A stretch of DNA of 13,151 nt. Source: JBBKWQ01 sp037969115. Lineage in GTDB: Bacteria; Actinomycetota; Acidimicrobiia; Acidimicrobiales; Ilumatobacteraceae. Positions 1 through 6,276 of this stretch are shown piece after piece. The position numbers and the translations under genes were made by a program. The stretch spans positions 1 to 13,151 of the forward strand of contig JBBKWQ010000290.1 in NCBI GenBank assembly GCA_037969115.1, read 5' to 3'. Positions within the stretch are counted from its first letter, which is position 1, and each line of letters opens with the position of its first letter. A model generated the notes under the pieces. The model had not been told where the DNA came from and searched no databases. It saw only the letters and a program-made list of their open reading frames with translations.

Positions 1-713
1 TCTTTCGTATGCGCCTGCTCGGCGCCGAGGTGAAGCCGGCCAGTTCGGGCAGCCGCACGTTGAAGGACGCGGTCAACGAGGCCATGCGGGACTGGGTCGC
101 CACGGTCGAGGGGTCCCACTACTGCCTCGGCTCGGTGATGGGTCCGCATCCGTATCCGTGGATGGTGCGTCAGTTCCATCGTGTCATCGGCGACGAAGCC
201 CGGGCCCAGTGCCGAACGCTCACCGGTGCCGACCCACACGTCGTCGTCGCGTGCGTCGGCGGGGGCTCGAACGCCATCGGGATCTTCTCCGGCTTCGTCG
301 ACACCGATGCCCGCCTCGTCGGGGTCGAACCGGCCGGGGGCGCAGCGGTGGCCCGCGGCGTGCCAGGGGTCGTGCACGGCATGCGCAGCTATCTGATGCA
401 GGACGAGTACGGCCAGGTCGAGGAGGCCCAGTCGATCTCAGCCGGACTCGATTATCCAGGGGTGGGTCCGGAGCACTCGTACCTGTCGTCGATCGGACGC
501 GCCGAGTACCCGAACGTCACCGATCCCGAGGTGGTGACTGCGTTCGAGCTCCTCGCACACACCGAGGGCATCATCCCGGCACTCGAATCGGCGCATGCGC
601 TGGCGTGGATCGTTCGCGAGGCGTCGACGATGCAGGGGCAGACCGTGATGATGAACCTGTCGGGTCGAGGCGACAAGGACGTCGCTCAGATGATGGACAT
701 CTTGATCGCATGA
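1..713 (+). CDS. trpB: Tryptophan synthase beta chain, 3' part
   Basis: This is the C-terminal part of the PLP enzyme that condenses indole with L-serine to make tryptophan in the cytoplasm. The frame is already open at base 3 (Phe-Arg before the first Met), so the gene starts outside the window; about 236 residues are seen of the usual 390-410. Recognisable family blocks are SGSRTLKDAVNEAMRDWV, which contacts the alpha subunit and substrate region, the phosphate-binding loop VGGGSNAIG near visible residue 85, and SGRGDKDV close to the C terminus, whose Ser contacts the PLP ring nitrogen. The PLP lysine lies upstream and cannot be seen. The TGA stop overlaps the trpA ATG (ATGA), indicating one transcript and translational coupling for a 1:1 complex. 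The assignment is secure. Confidence 0.97.
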   Translation, partial: FRMRLLGAEVKPASSGSRTLKDAVNEAMRDWVATVEGSHYCLGSVMGPHPYPWMVRQFHRVIGDEARAQCRTLTGADPHVVVACVGGGSNAIGIFSGFVDTDARLVGVEPAGGAAVARGVPGVVHGMRSYLMQDEYGQVEEAQSISAGLDYPGVGPEHSYLSSIGRAEYPNVTDPEVVTAFELLAHTEGIIPALESAHALAWIVREASTMQGQTVMMNLSGRGDKDVAQMMDILIA

Positions 714-1480
714 GCCGCCTCGAAACGACATTCCGGGCGAAACGCGACTCCGGGCGCAAACTGCTGGTGCCGTACATCACGGGTGGGTACCCCGGCTGGC
801 AGGACGCGATCCGTGCGGCCGCAGCAAACGGGGCCGATGCCGTCGAGATCGGGATCCCGTTCTCCGATCCCGTGATGGACGGTCCGGTGATCCAGCAGGC
901 ATCACAGGCCGCGCTCGACGCGGGCGTCACGCCGCTGAGCGTGTTGGCCGACGTGCCCACGCTCGACGTCGACATCCCTTTGCTCGTCATGACCTACTAC
1001 AACCTGGTGCATCACGATGGTCATCGCCGATTTGCCCACCGCCTCGTCGAGGCAGGCATCGACGGATGCATCTTGCCCGACCTGCCGTTGGAGGAATCCG
1101 AACCGTGGTGCAGGGCCGCCGATCACGAGGGTGTGGAGACCGTGATGCTCGCGGCCCCCACGGCGCCCGACGACCGGCTTCCTCTGGTGGCCGCTCGCGC
1201 TCGGGGCTTCTTGTACTCGGTCGGGCTGCTCGGAGTCACCGGCGAGCGAACCGAACTGGCCGACACCGCCACGGCCTTGGCCGCACGGTTGAAGGCGATC
1301 ACCGACGTGCCGGTCTTGGTGGGGGTCGGCGTGTCGAATGCCGAGCAGGCTTACCAAGCCACCCGGGTCGCCGACGGCGTCATCCAAGGAGCTTCGGTGG
1401 TGCGTCGTCTGATGGAGGACGGCCCCGACGCGGTCGGTTCGTACGTCGCCGAGGTCCGAGCGGCGATCGACGCCGCCTGA
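710..1480 (+). CDS. trpA: Tryptophan synthase alpha chain
   Basis: The alpha subunit cleaves indole-3-glycerol phosphate to indole and glyceraldehyde-3-phosphate and channels indole to TrpB. The 256-residue TIM barrel has the normal family length. VEIGIPFSDPVMDGP carries the two catalytic acids, Glu46 and Asp57; their 11-residue spacing equals that of Glu49/Asp60 in the Salmonella enzyme. The mobile loop YSVGLLGVTG is near residues 165-175 and the phosphate-binding segment VGVGVSN near 205. The start was chosen at the ATG that overlaps the trpB stop by four bases. The frame is open much further upstream, but that part lies inside trpB and has no family similarity. A short GC hairpin follows the stop. 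No attenuator is visible because the operon start is outside the window. Confidence 0.98.
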   Translation: MSRLETTFRAKRDSGRKLLVPYITGGYPGWQDAIRAAAANGADAVEIGIPFSDPVMDGPVIQQASQAALDAGVTPLSVLADVPTLDVDIPLLVMTYYNLVHHDGHRRFAHRLVEAGIDGCILPDLPLEESEPWCRAADHEGVETVMLAAPTAPDDRLPLVAARARGFLYSVGLLGVTGERTELADTATALAARLKAITDVPVLVGVGVSNAEQAYQATRVADGVIQGASVVRRLMEDGPDAVGSYVAEVRAAIDAA

Positions 1481-1482
1481 CC

Positions 1483-1499
1483 CGCCGCAGTCAGCGGCG
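1483..1499 (+). terminator. Weak GC hairpin after trpA
   Basis: A perfect 6-bp stem (CGCCGC/GCGGCG) with loop AGTCA begins three bases after the trpA stop. There is no T-run after it, so it could be a Rho-assisted terminator or only a 3'-end stabiliser. Its position is the main argument. GC-rich DNA makes such short stems by chance. Confidence 0.35.
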
Positions 1500-1539
1500 C
1501 GCTCGTCGAATTTGTTCGCGCGGAGTGCATCCACGCGCG

Positions 1540-1603
1540 TCTCCTGATTCGTAGTACTAAATATCGCCCCATACGGCGGCGTGAACCCCAAACGATCAGG
1601 AGA
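1540..1603 (+). promoter_or_regulatory. Leader region: inverted repeat covering the lipoprotein SD
   Basis: TCTCCTGAT at 1540-1548 is the exact reverse complement of ATCAGGAGA at 1595-1603, and a further U-G pair is possible (1549/1594). The right arm contains the Shine-Dalgarno sequence of the downstream lipoprotein gene. A smaller nested hairpin (CGCC 1565-1568 with GGCG 1575-1578) fits in the loop. An AT-rich patch, 1552-1564, inside the loop resembles a -10 region. If transcription starts upstream of 1540, the mRNA could hide its SD. If the AT patch is the -10, the left arm is not transcribed and the repeat would be a DNA element or chance. Confidence 0.4.
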
Positions 1604-1610
1604 ACCCCCC

Positions 1611-2207
1611 ATGAAGTTCAGGACACTGACCTCGATTGCTGTGATCAGTACGATCGCACTGACCGCGTGTGGCAGCGACGCGAACGACGCCGCCGACGAG
1701 ACGACCCCTCCGGTCGAGACGACTGCCGAGGAAATGACCGAGGAGACCACGGCCGCTGAGATGGCCGAGGAGCCCGGCGACATCGTCGCCGTTGCCAGCG
1801 GTGCCGGTGACTTCGGCACGCTCGTAGCCGCCGTCCAGGCGGCCGGCCTCGTCGAGACGCTCCAGGGTGACGGCCCCTTCACCGTCTTCGCTCCGACCGA
1901 TGCAGCGTTCGCCGCTCTGCCCGAGGGCCTCGTCGACGCTCTGCTCCTGCCCGAGAACAAGGAAACCCTCGCCAAGATCCTCACCTACCACGTCGTCGCC
2001 GGCGAGGTGCTCGCCGCAGACGTGACGGCTGGCGATGTCGCCACGGTGGAGGGCCAGACCATCTCGATCAGCACCGATGGCGGTGTGAAGGTCAACGAAG
2101 CCAACGTGACCGCGACCGACGTGCTCGCGAGCAACGGTGTGATCCACGTGATCGACGCGGTGCTGGTGCCTGCCGACGTCGATCCGGCTGCGCTGCTCGG
2201 GAGCTGA
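1611..2207 (+). CDS. Fasciclin (FAS1) domain lipoprotein
   Basis: This 198-residue exported protein is probably anchored to the membrane by lipid. The N terminus has Lys2/Arg4, a hydrophobic stretch and the lipobox LTAC with Cys20 as the lipidation site. A Thr/Glu/Ala-rich acidic linker (residues about 26-56) leads to one FAS1 domain (about 57-190) with the H1 block TVFAPTDAAF (91-100), the YH pair (126-127) and the H2 block GVIHVIDAVLVP (176-187). FAS1 domains mediate adhesion or cell-surface interactions; the ligand here is unknown. The ATG at 1611 was chosen over the GTG at 1581 because AGGAGA (1598-1603) lies 7 bases before it and the signal peptide begins there. The gene is monocistronic: an intergenic gap precedes it and a strong terminator follows. 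Function beyond the fold is not known. Confidence 0.93.
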   Translation: MKFRTLTSIAVISTIALTACGSDANDAADETTPPVETTAEEMTEETTAAEMAEEPGDIVAVASGAGDFGTLVAAVQAAGLVETLQGDGPFTVFAPTDAAFAALPEGLVDALLLPENKETLAKILTYHVVAGEVLAADVTAGDVATVEGQTISISTDGGVKVNEANVTATDVLASNGVIHVIDAVLVPADVDPAALLGS

Positions 2208-2241
2208 ACCCAAGCGCCTCGGCGCACAACGATCCAAGACG

Positions 2242-2285
2242 CGAGTGAGGGCCATCCCTGCGGATGGCCCTCACTCGATTTGATT
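2242..2285 (+). terminator. Strong intrinsic terminator of the fasciclin gene
   Basis: A perfect 16-bp stem pairs 2242-2257 with 2262-2277 around the tetraloop CTGC and is followed at once by ATTTGATT. The hairpin begins 35 bases after the lipoprotein stop codon. Stem length and absence of mismatches make this the clearest terminator in the window. Being symmetrical, it could also stop transcription arriving from the other strand, but the T-rich tail favours the plus strand. Confidence 0.9.
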
Positions 2286-2310
2286 GTCCGGTCATCAACC
2301 GCGCTGACTA

Positions 2311-2333
2311 CCTACCAGGATGTCCTACCAGGA
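2311..2333. repeat. 10-bp direct repeat, 13-base period
   Basis: CCTACCAGGA occurs at 2311-2320 and 2324-2333, separated by TGT. It lies shortly after the lipoprotein terminator. Its role is unknown; it could be a protein-binding site pair or a replication-slippage product. Confidence 0.6.
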
Positions 2334-2469
2334 AGTCATGCGGCCGGTCGGGCCGATTGCTGCGGTTGTGACCGGCGTGATTTCAGCACGGGCGTACGTA
2401 GTGCATTGCATGCCTCCTGTCTGACCTGGGACAAATCGGTCAGTGGGGACCGTAGCACTCTCGGTGGCC

Positions 2470-2498
2470 AATCTTGCTCTCGTTCAGAGAGAATCTTG
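2470..2498. repeat. Direct repeat AATCTTG flanking a CTCTC/GAGAG hairpin
   Basis: AATCTTG (2470-2476) and AATCTTG (2492-2498) immediately abut an inverted repeat CTCTC-GTTCA-GAGAG (2477-2491), so the spacer is filled exactly. The repeats are 22 bases apart, about two helical turns. This is read directly from the sequence; an operator role is inference. Confidence 0.6.
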
Positions 2499-2590
2499 AC
2501 GGAATACGGTTGGCTCGGTGCGGTCAGGGAAGATTTGGGCAAACGTGCGTGCCGGACCGACCGCTGTCGGCGCTCAGTCCTTCTGGATCG

Positions 2591-2627
2591 TTCCAAGAAC
2601 CGGACTTGCGTTCAAAGACCGGACTTG
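2591..2627. repeat. Imperfect tandem repeat upstream of fabZ
   Basis: TTCCAAGAACCGGACTTG (2591-2608) is followed two bases later by TTCAAAGACCGGACTTG (2611-2627). They share ten identical bases, ACCGGACTTG, at a 19-base spacing and differ by one substitution and one base of length. The second copy ends 24 bases before the proposed fabZ -10 element, so the pair is well placed to be an activator or repressor site. Confidence 0.6.
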
Positions 2628-2650
2628 ATCGAGGGAGGTGGGGGATCGTC

Positions 2651-2656
2651 TAGCTT
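2651..2656 (+). promoter_or_regulatory. Probable -10 of a leaderless fabZ promoter
   Basis: TAGCTT fits the actinobacterial -10 consensus TANNNT. Its last base is 6 bases before the fabZ GTG, so +1 would coincide with the start codon. TTGATC (2625-2630) resembles a -35 but sits 20 bases away. The GGGAGGTG purine run at 2633-2640 is about 22 bases before the start, too far to act as an SD. Confidence 0.5.
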
Positions 2657-2662
2657 GGTCGG

Positions 2663-3079
2663 GTGCGCCCCGAAGACCTGCTTCCCCACCGACCGCCGTT
2701 CCTCTTCGTCGACGAGATCGACGAGATCGTGCCGGGCGAGTCGGCCAGGGGTCGGTGGCGGCTCACCGGCGAGGAATGGTTCTTCGCAGGGCATTTTCCC
2801 GGACGCCCCACATTGCCCGGCGTGCTGATGTGTGAAGCAATCGCTCAAGTCGGAGCGCTGGCGGTCCTTGCCGACGAACGTTTCGCCAACCGTCTTCCCC
2901 TCTTCGGTGGGCTCGACGGGGCACGTTTCCGGCGTCAGGTGGTGCCCGGTGACGAACTCGTCCTGGAAGCCGAGCTCGGACGACTGTCGGCGCGTGCCGG
3001 CAAAGGGCACGGTCGCGCCTTGCTGAACGGCGAGGTCGCCACCGAGATCGACATGTTGTTCGTGCTCGTCGACGCCTGA
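2663..3079 (+). CDS. fabZ: 3-hydroxyacyl-ACP dehydratase, FabZ type
   Basis: This 138-residue single hot-dog-fold protein should dehydrate 3-hydroxyacyl-ACP to trans-2-enoyl-ACP in the FAS-II elongation cycle. LLPHRPPFLFVDEI at residues 6-19 is the family N-terminal signature. HFPGRPTLPGVLMCEAIAQ supplies the catalytic pair His44 and Glu58, whose 14-residue spacing equals that of His54/Glu68 in E. coli FabZ. The only in-frame start is the GTG at 2663, because a stop lies at 2651. There is no SD at proper distance, so a leaderless message is likely. The gene is convergent with fabF, with only 18 bases between their stops, and supplies the one dehydratase missing from the minus-strand fab operon. 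A related hydroxyacyl-ACP dehydratase is the alternative, but the active-site spacing fits FabZ well. Confidence 0.9.
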   Translation: MRPEDLLPHRPPFLFVDEIDEIVPGESARGRWRLTGEEWFFAGHFPGRPTLPGVLMCEAIAQVGALAVLADERFANRLPLFGGLDGARFRRQVVPGDELVLEAELGRLSARAGKGHGRALLNGEVATEIDMLFVLVDA

Positions 3080-3086
3080 CGTCGCC

Positions 3087-3099
3087 GAGCCGCCGGCTC
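3087..3099. terminator. Small hairpin between convergent fabZ and fabF
   Basis: GAGCC-GCC-GGCTC forms a 5-bp stem spanning the 18-base gap and the fabF stop. It could serve both strands as a weak terminator, but there is no T-tail and the stem is short. Confidence 0.25.
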
Positions 3100-4279
3100 A
3101 ACCCGGTCCGATGATCACGGATCCGTTGTGTCCACCGAAACCGAAGTTGTTCGACAGCGTCGGGCCTGGCTCCCAAGCACGTGGTGTATCCAGGACGACA
3201 TCGATCCCGAGCTCGTCGGAAACGACCTTGGTGTTGGCGGTGGGAGGAATCTGACGGTTCCGCATCGAGAGCAACACGGCGGCGGCTTCGAGTGCGCCGG
3301 CCGCGCCGAGCGCATGCCCCGTCACGCCCTTGGTCGACACGACGGGAACCGTGCGTTCGCCGAAGACGTGGCTGATCGCCGCCGCCTCAGCGGCATCGTT
3401 GAGCGGCGTACTGGTTCCGTGGGCGTTGATCTGCGCGATGTCGCCGGGCGCGAGGCCCGCCTCTGCGAGGGCCAGGTTCATGCACGCGATGGCGCCAACG
3501 CCTCCGGGTGCGGGAGCGGTGATGTGGTGCGCATCGGCGTTGCTCCCGGAACCGAGGATCTCGCCGATGATCGTGGCGCCTCGCTCGACGGCGGTATCCC
3601 AGTCCTCGAGGACGAGCGACGCCGCACCCTCACCCATGACAAATCCGTCGCGCGCCTCGTCGAACGGACGGCTCGTGCCGGTGGTGGACAGCGCGGTCAT
3701 GTTGCCGAAGCTGGCGAGCGCCGTGGGCGTGCCGGCGTGTTCGGTGCCGCCGGTGACGACGACATCGGCAAGTCCCCACGAGATCAGATGAGCCGCGTAA
3801 CCGATGGCGTGGGTGCCTGCGGCGCATGCCGTGACGATCGTTTCGTTGGGACCCTGGAACCCGAATCGCATCGACACCGCTGCACCAGGTGCGTTGGCCA
3901 TCATCATCGGAACGAGAAACGGTGAGACTCGCCGTTCGCCCTTGTCGAGCCGCAGCTCGATCTGCGCTTCGAGTGTATGGATACCGCCGACGCCAGTGCC
4001 GAAAATCGTGCCGATGCGGCTCGCGGGAACGTTGAACGCTCCCGCCTGGTCGATCGCCTCGGTGGCGGCGGCGATGGCGAACTGCTCACACAGATCGGCT
4101 CGCCGGGCATCCTTGTTCGATTCGTAGTACGGGGTCGAGTCCCAGTCCTGGATTGTCGTCGACCGGCCGACATCGGTGAGGCCCGGTCCGAGAAGCCCGG
4201 ACCAGAACGCGTCTTTGCCCAATCCGCACGGAGCGACGACGCCGAGACCGGTGACGGCGACCCGCCGGCCGCCACGCAT
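3098..4279 (-). CDS. fabF: 3-oxoacyl-ACP synthase II (KAS II)
   Basis: This 393-residue condensing enzyme adds two carbons from malonyl-ACP to acyl-ACP, the elongating step of FAS-II. The thiolase-fold triad is visible: Cys152 in TACAAGTHAIG, His287 in INAHGTSTPLND and His322 in STKGVTGHALGAAG, with Lys317 in the same block. The glycine-rich C-terminal motif NNFGFGGHNGS is typical of KAS I/II rather than KAS III. The start ATG overlaps the acpP stop by one base (TGATG), so the two genes are translationally coupled. The protein is slightly shorter than E. coli FabF (413 residues), the difference lying in loops. It is the last gene of the fabD-fabH-fabG-acpP-fabF operon. FabB-like activity cannot be excluded from sequence alone. 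Confidence 0.96.
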   Translation of the reverse strand: MRGGRRVAVTGLGVVAPCGLGKDAFWSGLLGPGLTDVGRSTTIQDWDSTPYYESNKDARRADLCEQFAIAAATEAIDQAGAFNVPASRIGTIFGTGVGGIHTLEAQIELRLDKGERRVSPFLVPMMMANAPGAAVSMRFGFQGPNETIVTACAAGTHAIGYAAHLISWGLADVVVTGGTEHAGTPTALASFGNMTALSTTGTSRPFDEARDGFVMGEGAASLVLEDWDTAVERGATIIGEILGSGSNADAHHITAPAPGGVGAIACMNLALAEAGLAPGDIAQINAHGTSTPLNDAAEAAAISHVFGERTVPVVSTKGVTGHALGAAGALEAAAVLLSMRNRQIPPTANTKVVSDELGIDVVLDTPRAWEPGPTLSNNFGFGGHNGSVIIGPG

Positions 4280-4515
4280 CAGAGTTTGCCGGCGACCAGC
4301 TCGTAGGCCTGGCCGACGGTCTCGACACCCTCGAGTTCTTCTTCGGGGACTTCGACCCCGAACTCTTCCTCGAGCGCCATGACGAGTTCGACGAGGTCGA
4401 GGCTGTCGGCGTCGAGGTCGTCGCCGAACTTCGCGTCGATCGTGACCTGATCCTCAGAAACGGAGAGCACCTCGACGGCGCACTTCTGGAAGCGGGCGAA
4501 CATTTCTTGATCCAC
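4279..4515 (-). CDS. acpP: Acyl carrier protein
   Basis: The 78-residue acidic carrier holds growing acyl chains on a 4'-phosphopantetheine arm. The attachment motif DADSLDLVE places the modified Ser at residue 38. Helix II (LDLVELVMALEEEFGVEVP) is strongly acidic, as expected for docking to FAS-II enzymes. The start is GTG at 4515, preceded by AAGGAG (4521-4526 on the complementary strand) five bases upstream; an internal ATG at 4503 has no SD and would shorten helix I. The 80-base gap from fabG contains a possible separate promoter, and acpP often needs higher expression than its neighbours. Its stop overlaps the fabF start by one base. Confidence 0.97.
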   Translation of the reverse strand: MDQEMFARFQKCAVEVLSVSEDQVTIDAKFGDDLDADSLDLVELVMALEEEFGVEVPEEELEGVETVGQAYELVAGKL

Positions 4516-4546
4516 GTTGACTCCTTGAAAATGTGGTGTGTGCGAA

Positions 4547-4552
4547 AGTGTA
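4547..4552 (-). promoter_or_regulatory. Possible internal -10 for acpP-fabF
   Basis: Read on the minus strand, TACACT fits TANNNT and lies 31 bases before the acpP start, leaving a leader of about 25 bases that contains the SD. No good -35 is seen (TTCCAT at about 17 bases is the best). This gap is the longest inside the operon, which favours an extra promoter here. Confidence 0.35.
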
Positions 4553-4595
4553 GGGATTCTTCGGTCTCAATGGAACGACGGACGCGATGTGGCCC

Positions 4596-5303
4596 TCAGT
4601 GGCCCATACCGAGACCACCGTCGACAGGAATGACCGCCCCCGTGATGTACGCCGCGTCGGCCGAGGCGAGGAACTCCACGACACCGGCGATCTCGTCGGC
4701 ATCTGCCATGCGAGACAGCGGCACCGCCTCGGTGATCGCGGCCAGTTGCTTGTCGTTCAGTGCCGCGGTCATGTCGGTGCGCACCGGGCCCGGGGCGACC
4801 ACGTTGACCGTGATGCCGCGCGACCCGAGCTCGCGGGCGAGTGACCGGGCGAGCCCGATGAGTCCGGCCTTGGATGCGGCGTAGTTCGACTGGCCGGCGG
4901 CGCCGAGCAGCCCGACCACCGACGACATCAGCACGATGCGGCCGCGCCGCGCACGCAACATGCCCTGCGCGGCTCGTTTCGTGACGCGATACGACGCCGT
5001 GAGGTTGGCGTCGATCACCGATGCGAAATCGTCCTCGCTCATCCGCAGGAGCAGGCCGTCTTTGGTGACCCCGGCGTTCGACACGAGCACCTCGACGGGT
5101 CCGCCGAACTCGGCTTCGACTGCGGCGAACGCTGCGTCGACATCGGTGGTGGAGGTCACGTCGCATTTCACGCCGAAGAATCCGTCCGGTGGTGGAGAGG
5201 AGTGGTAGGTGACGGCGACGTGATCGCCCAGCAGCTGAAAACGCTTGGCGCAGGCCAATCCGATGCCACGTGACCCGCCGGTGACGAGGACGACCCGACT
5301 CAC
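4596..5303 (-). CDS. fabG: 3-oxoacyl-ACP reductase
   Basis: This short-chain dehydrogenase of 235 residues reduces 3-oxoacyl-ACP with NADPH after each condensation. The cofactor loop TGGSRGIG is at residues 8-15, SNAGV at 75-79, and the catalytic residues are Asn100, Ser128, Tyr141 and Lys145 (MSSVVG ... YAASK), with the normal 13- and 4-residue spacings. The C terminus, DGGLGMGH, is typical of FabG. GTG at 5303 was chosen because it overlaps the fabH stop (GTGA) and follows GGAG; an in-frame start 18 bases upstream lies inside fabH and adds six residues with no family counterpart. SDR proteins are promiscuous, but the position between fabH and acpP makes the fatty-acid role very likely. Confidence 0.94.
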   Translation of the reverse strand: MSRVVLVTGGSRGIGLACAKRFQLLGDHVAVTYHSSPPPDGFFGVKCDVTSTTDVDAAFAAVEAEFGGPVEVLVSNAGVTKDGLLLRMSEDDFASVIDANLTASYRVTKRAAQGMLRARRGRIVLMSSVVGLLGAAGQSNYAASKAGLIGLARSLARELGSRGITVNVVAPGPVRTDMTAALNDKQLAAITEAVPLSRMADADEIAGVVEFLASADAAYITGAVIPVDGGLGMGH

Positions 5304-6253
5304 GAGGCTCCGCCGCCCCACCGGAGCACAGCGCTCGCCGCGGTCATGCCGCCACCGAAGCCGACGAGCAGGATGAGGTCGCCGTTCTGCACGCGCCCGT
5401 TGTCGAGCGCGTCAGCGAGTGCCAATGGAATCGATGCAGACGATGTGTTGCCGGTTCGATCGATCACGATGGCTGCCTTCTCGTACTCGATCCCGAGTCG
5501 GTCGCACGCTGCGTGAATGATGCGAATATTGGCCTGATGAGGCACGACCAGGGTGATGTCGTCGCCGGTGACGCCGGCGTGAGCCATCGACTTCCGGGCT
5601 GAGTCGACCATGAGGCGCACGGCTCTCCGGAACACTTCCTTGCCGTCCATGTGGATGTAGCCGCCGACATCGGCGTGGAGCAGACCAGCGGCCGACCCGT
5701 CGGCGTCGAGATTCCATCCGAGCAGGGCACCCCCTTCCGGCACGGACTCGAGCACCACCGCACCCGATCCGTCGGCGAAGAGCGGGGCAGTGGCCCGGTC
5801 GTCGTAGTCGGTGATACGAGAGAGCGTGTCGGTGCCGATGACGAGGACACGGTCAGCACCCATGGCGATCAGGCCGTGCGCCGTGACGAGCCCGTACACG
5901 AATCCGCTGCATGCGGCGTTCACGTCGAACGCACCGCAGTTCAGACCGAGTTCATGTGCGACCATCGCCGCGTTGCCCCATTGTTTGTCGGGGGTTGTCG
6001 TCGCGAGCACGAGACCGTCGAGGCGCGACGGGTCGAGGCCCGACATCTCGATCGCCTTGCGACCGGACTCGATCGACAGTCCGACCGTGGTACCGCCGAC
6101 GTGGCGCTGGCGGATGCCGGTGCGGCTGACGATCCACTCGTCGGATGTATCCATGGTTTCGGCGAGCATCTCGTTGGTGAGCACCTTGTCGGGAAGAGCG
6201 GTACCCCAACCCGAGACGACTGCTCCCTGTGATCCTGGACGTATGGCTGGCAT
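5300..6253 (-). CDS. fabH: 3-oxoacyl-ACP synthase III (KAS III)
   Basis: This 317-residue enzyme starts fatty-acid synthesis by condensing an acyl-CoA primer with malonyl-ACP. The catalytic triad is Cys115 in NAACSGF, His239 in VPHQANIRI and Asn269 in RTGNTSSAS, in the order and spacing of E. coli FabH (Cys112, His244, Asn274). The N-terminal DTSDEWIVSRTGIRQR block and C-terminal LLVGFGGG block are also family marks. The start ATG at 6253 is preceded by AGAGG six bases away. The frame stays open for nearly 500 bases further upstream, but that is antisense-free fabD sequence in another frame. The gene follows fabD by 23 bases and its stop overlaps the fabG start. Primer choice (acetyl or branched) cannot be read from these motifs. 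Confidence 0.96.
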   Translation of the reverse strand: MPAIRPGSQGAVVSGWGTALPDKVLTNEMLAETMDTSDEWIVSRTGIRQRHVGGTTVGLSIESGRKAIEMSGLDPSRLDGLVLATTTPDKQWGNAAMVAHELGLNCGAFDVNAACSGFVYGLVTAHGLIAMGADRVLVIGTDTLSRITDYDDRATAPLFADGSGAVVLESVPEGGALLGWNLDADGSAAGLLHADVGGYIHMDGKEVFRRAVRLMVDSARKSMAHAGVTGDDITLVVPHQANIRIIHAACDRLGIEYEKAAIVIDRTGNTSSASIPLALADALDNGRVQNGDLILLVGFGGGMTAASAVLRWGGGAS

Positions 6254-6276
6254 CGGTGACCTCTGTGATTCTGCGA

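Larger units (their letters stand above)
2286..2662 (+). other. Gene-free interval with three repeat structures
   Basis: About 375 bases with no convincing coding frame: the open frames lack family motifs, are rich in Arg/Ser/Cys, or run into fabZ out of frame. By eye the base composition is less GC-rich than in the neighbouring genes. It contains a 10-bp direct repeat (2311-2320, 2324-2333), a 7-bp direct repeat flanking a hairpin (2470-2498), a small hairpin (CCGAC/GTCGG, 2557-2570) and a near-tandem repeat of ACCGGACTTG (2599-2608, 2618-2627). A possible plus-strand promoter is TTCAGA 2483-2488 with TACGGT 2505-2510 (16-base spacer). The interval is probably the regulatory region of fabZ or the remnant of a lost gene. 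Confidence 0.5.

Noticed and set aside
158..709. Upstream extension of the trpA frame
   Set aside because: Arg-rich sequence antiphase to trpB; the real start is the ATG overlapping the trpB stop.
1581..1610. GTG start for the fasciclin gene
   Set aside because: It would put ten residues before the signal peptide and place the clear SD inside the coding region.
902..1984. 360-codon minus-strand frame across trpA and the fasciclin gene
   Set aside because: Antisense shadow of two well-supported genes; low-complexity composition without motifs.
2336..2596. 86-codon minus-strand frame in the gene-free interval
   Set aside because: Arg/Ser-rich, no SD, no similarity recognised; it overlaps the repeat structures.
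2280..2828. 182-codon frame starting after the terminator
   Set aside because: It runs out of frame into fabZ, has an abnormal Arg/Ser/Cys-rich composition and no SD or domain.
5304..5321. Longer fabG start
   Set aside because: Adds six residues not found in the family; the GTGA overlap with fabH and the SD favour 5303.
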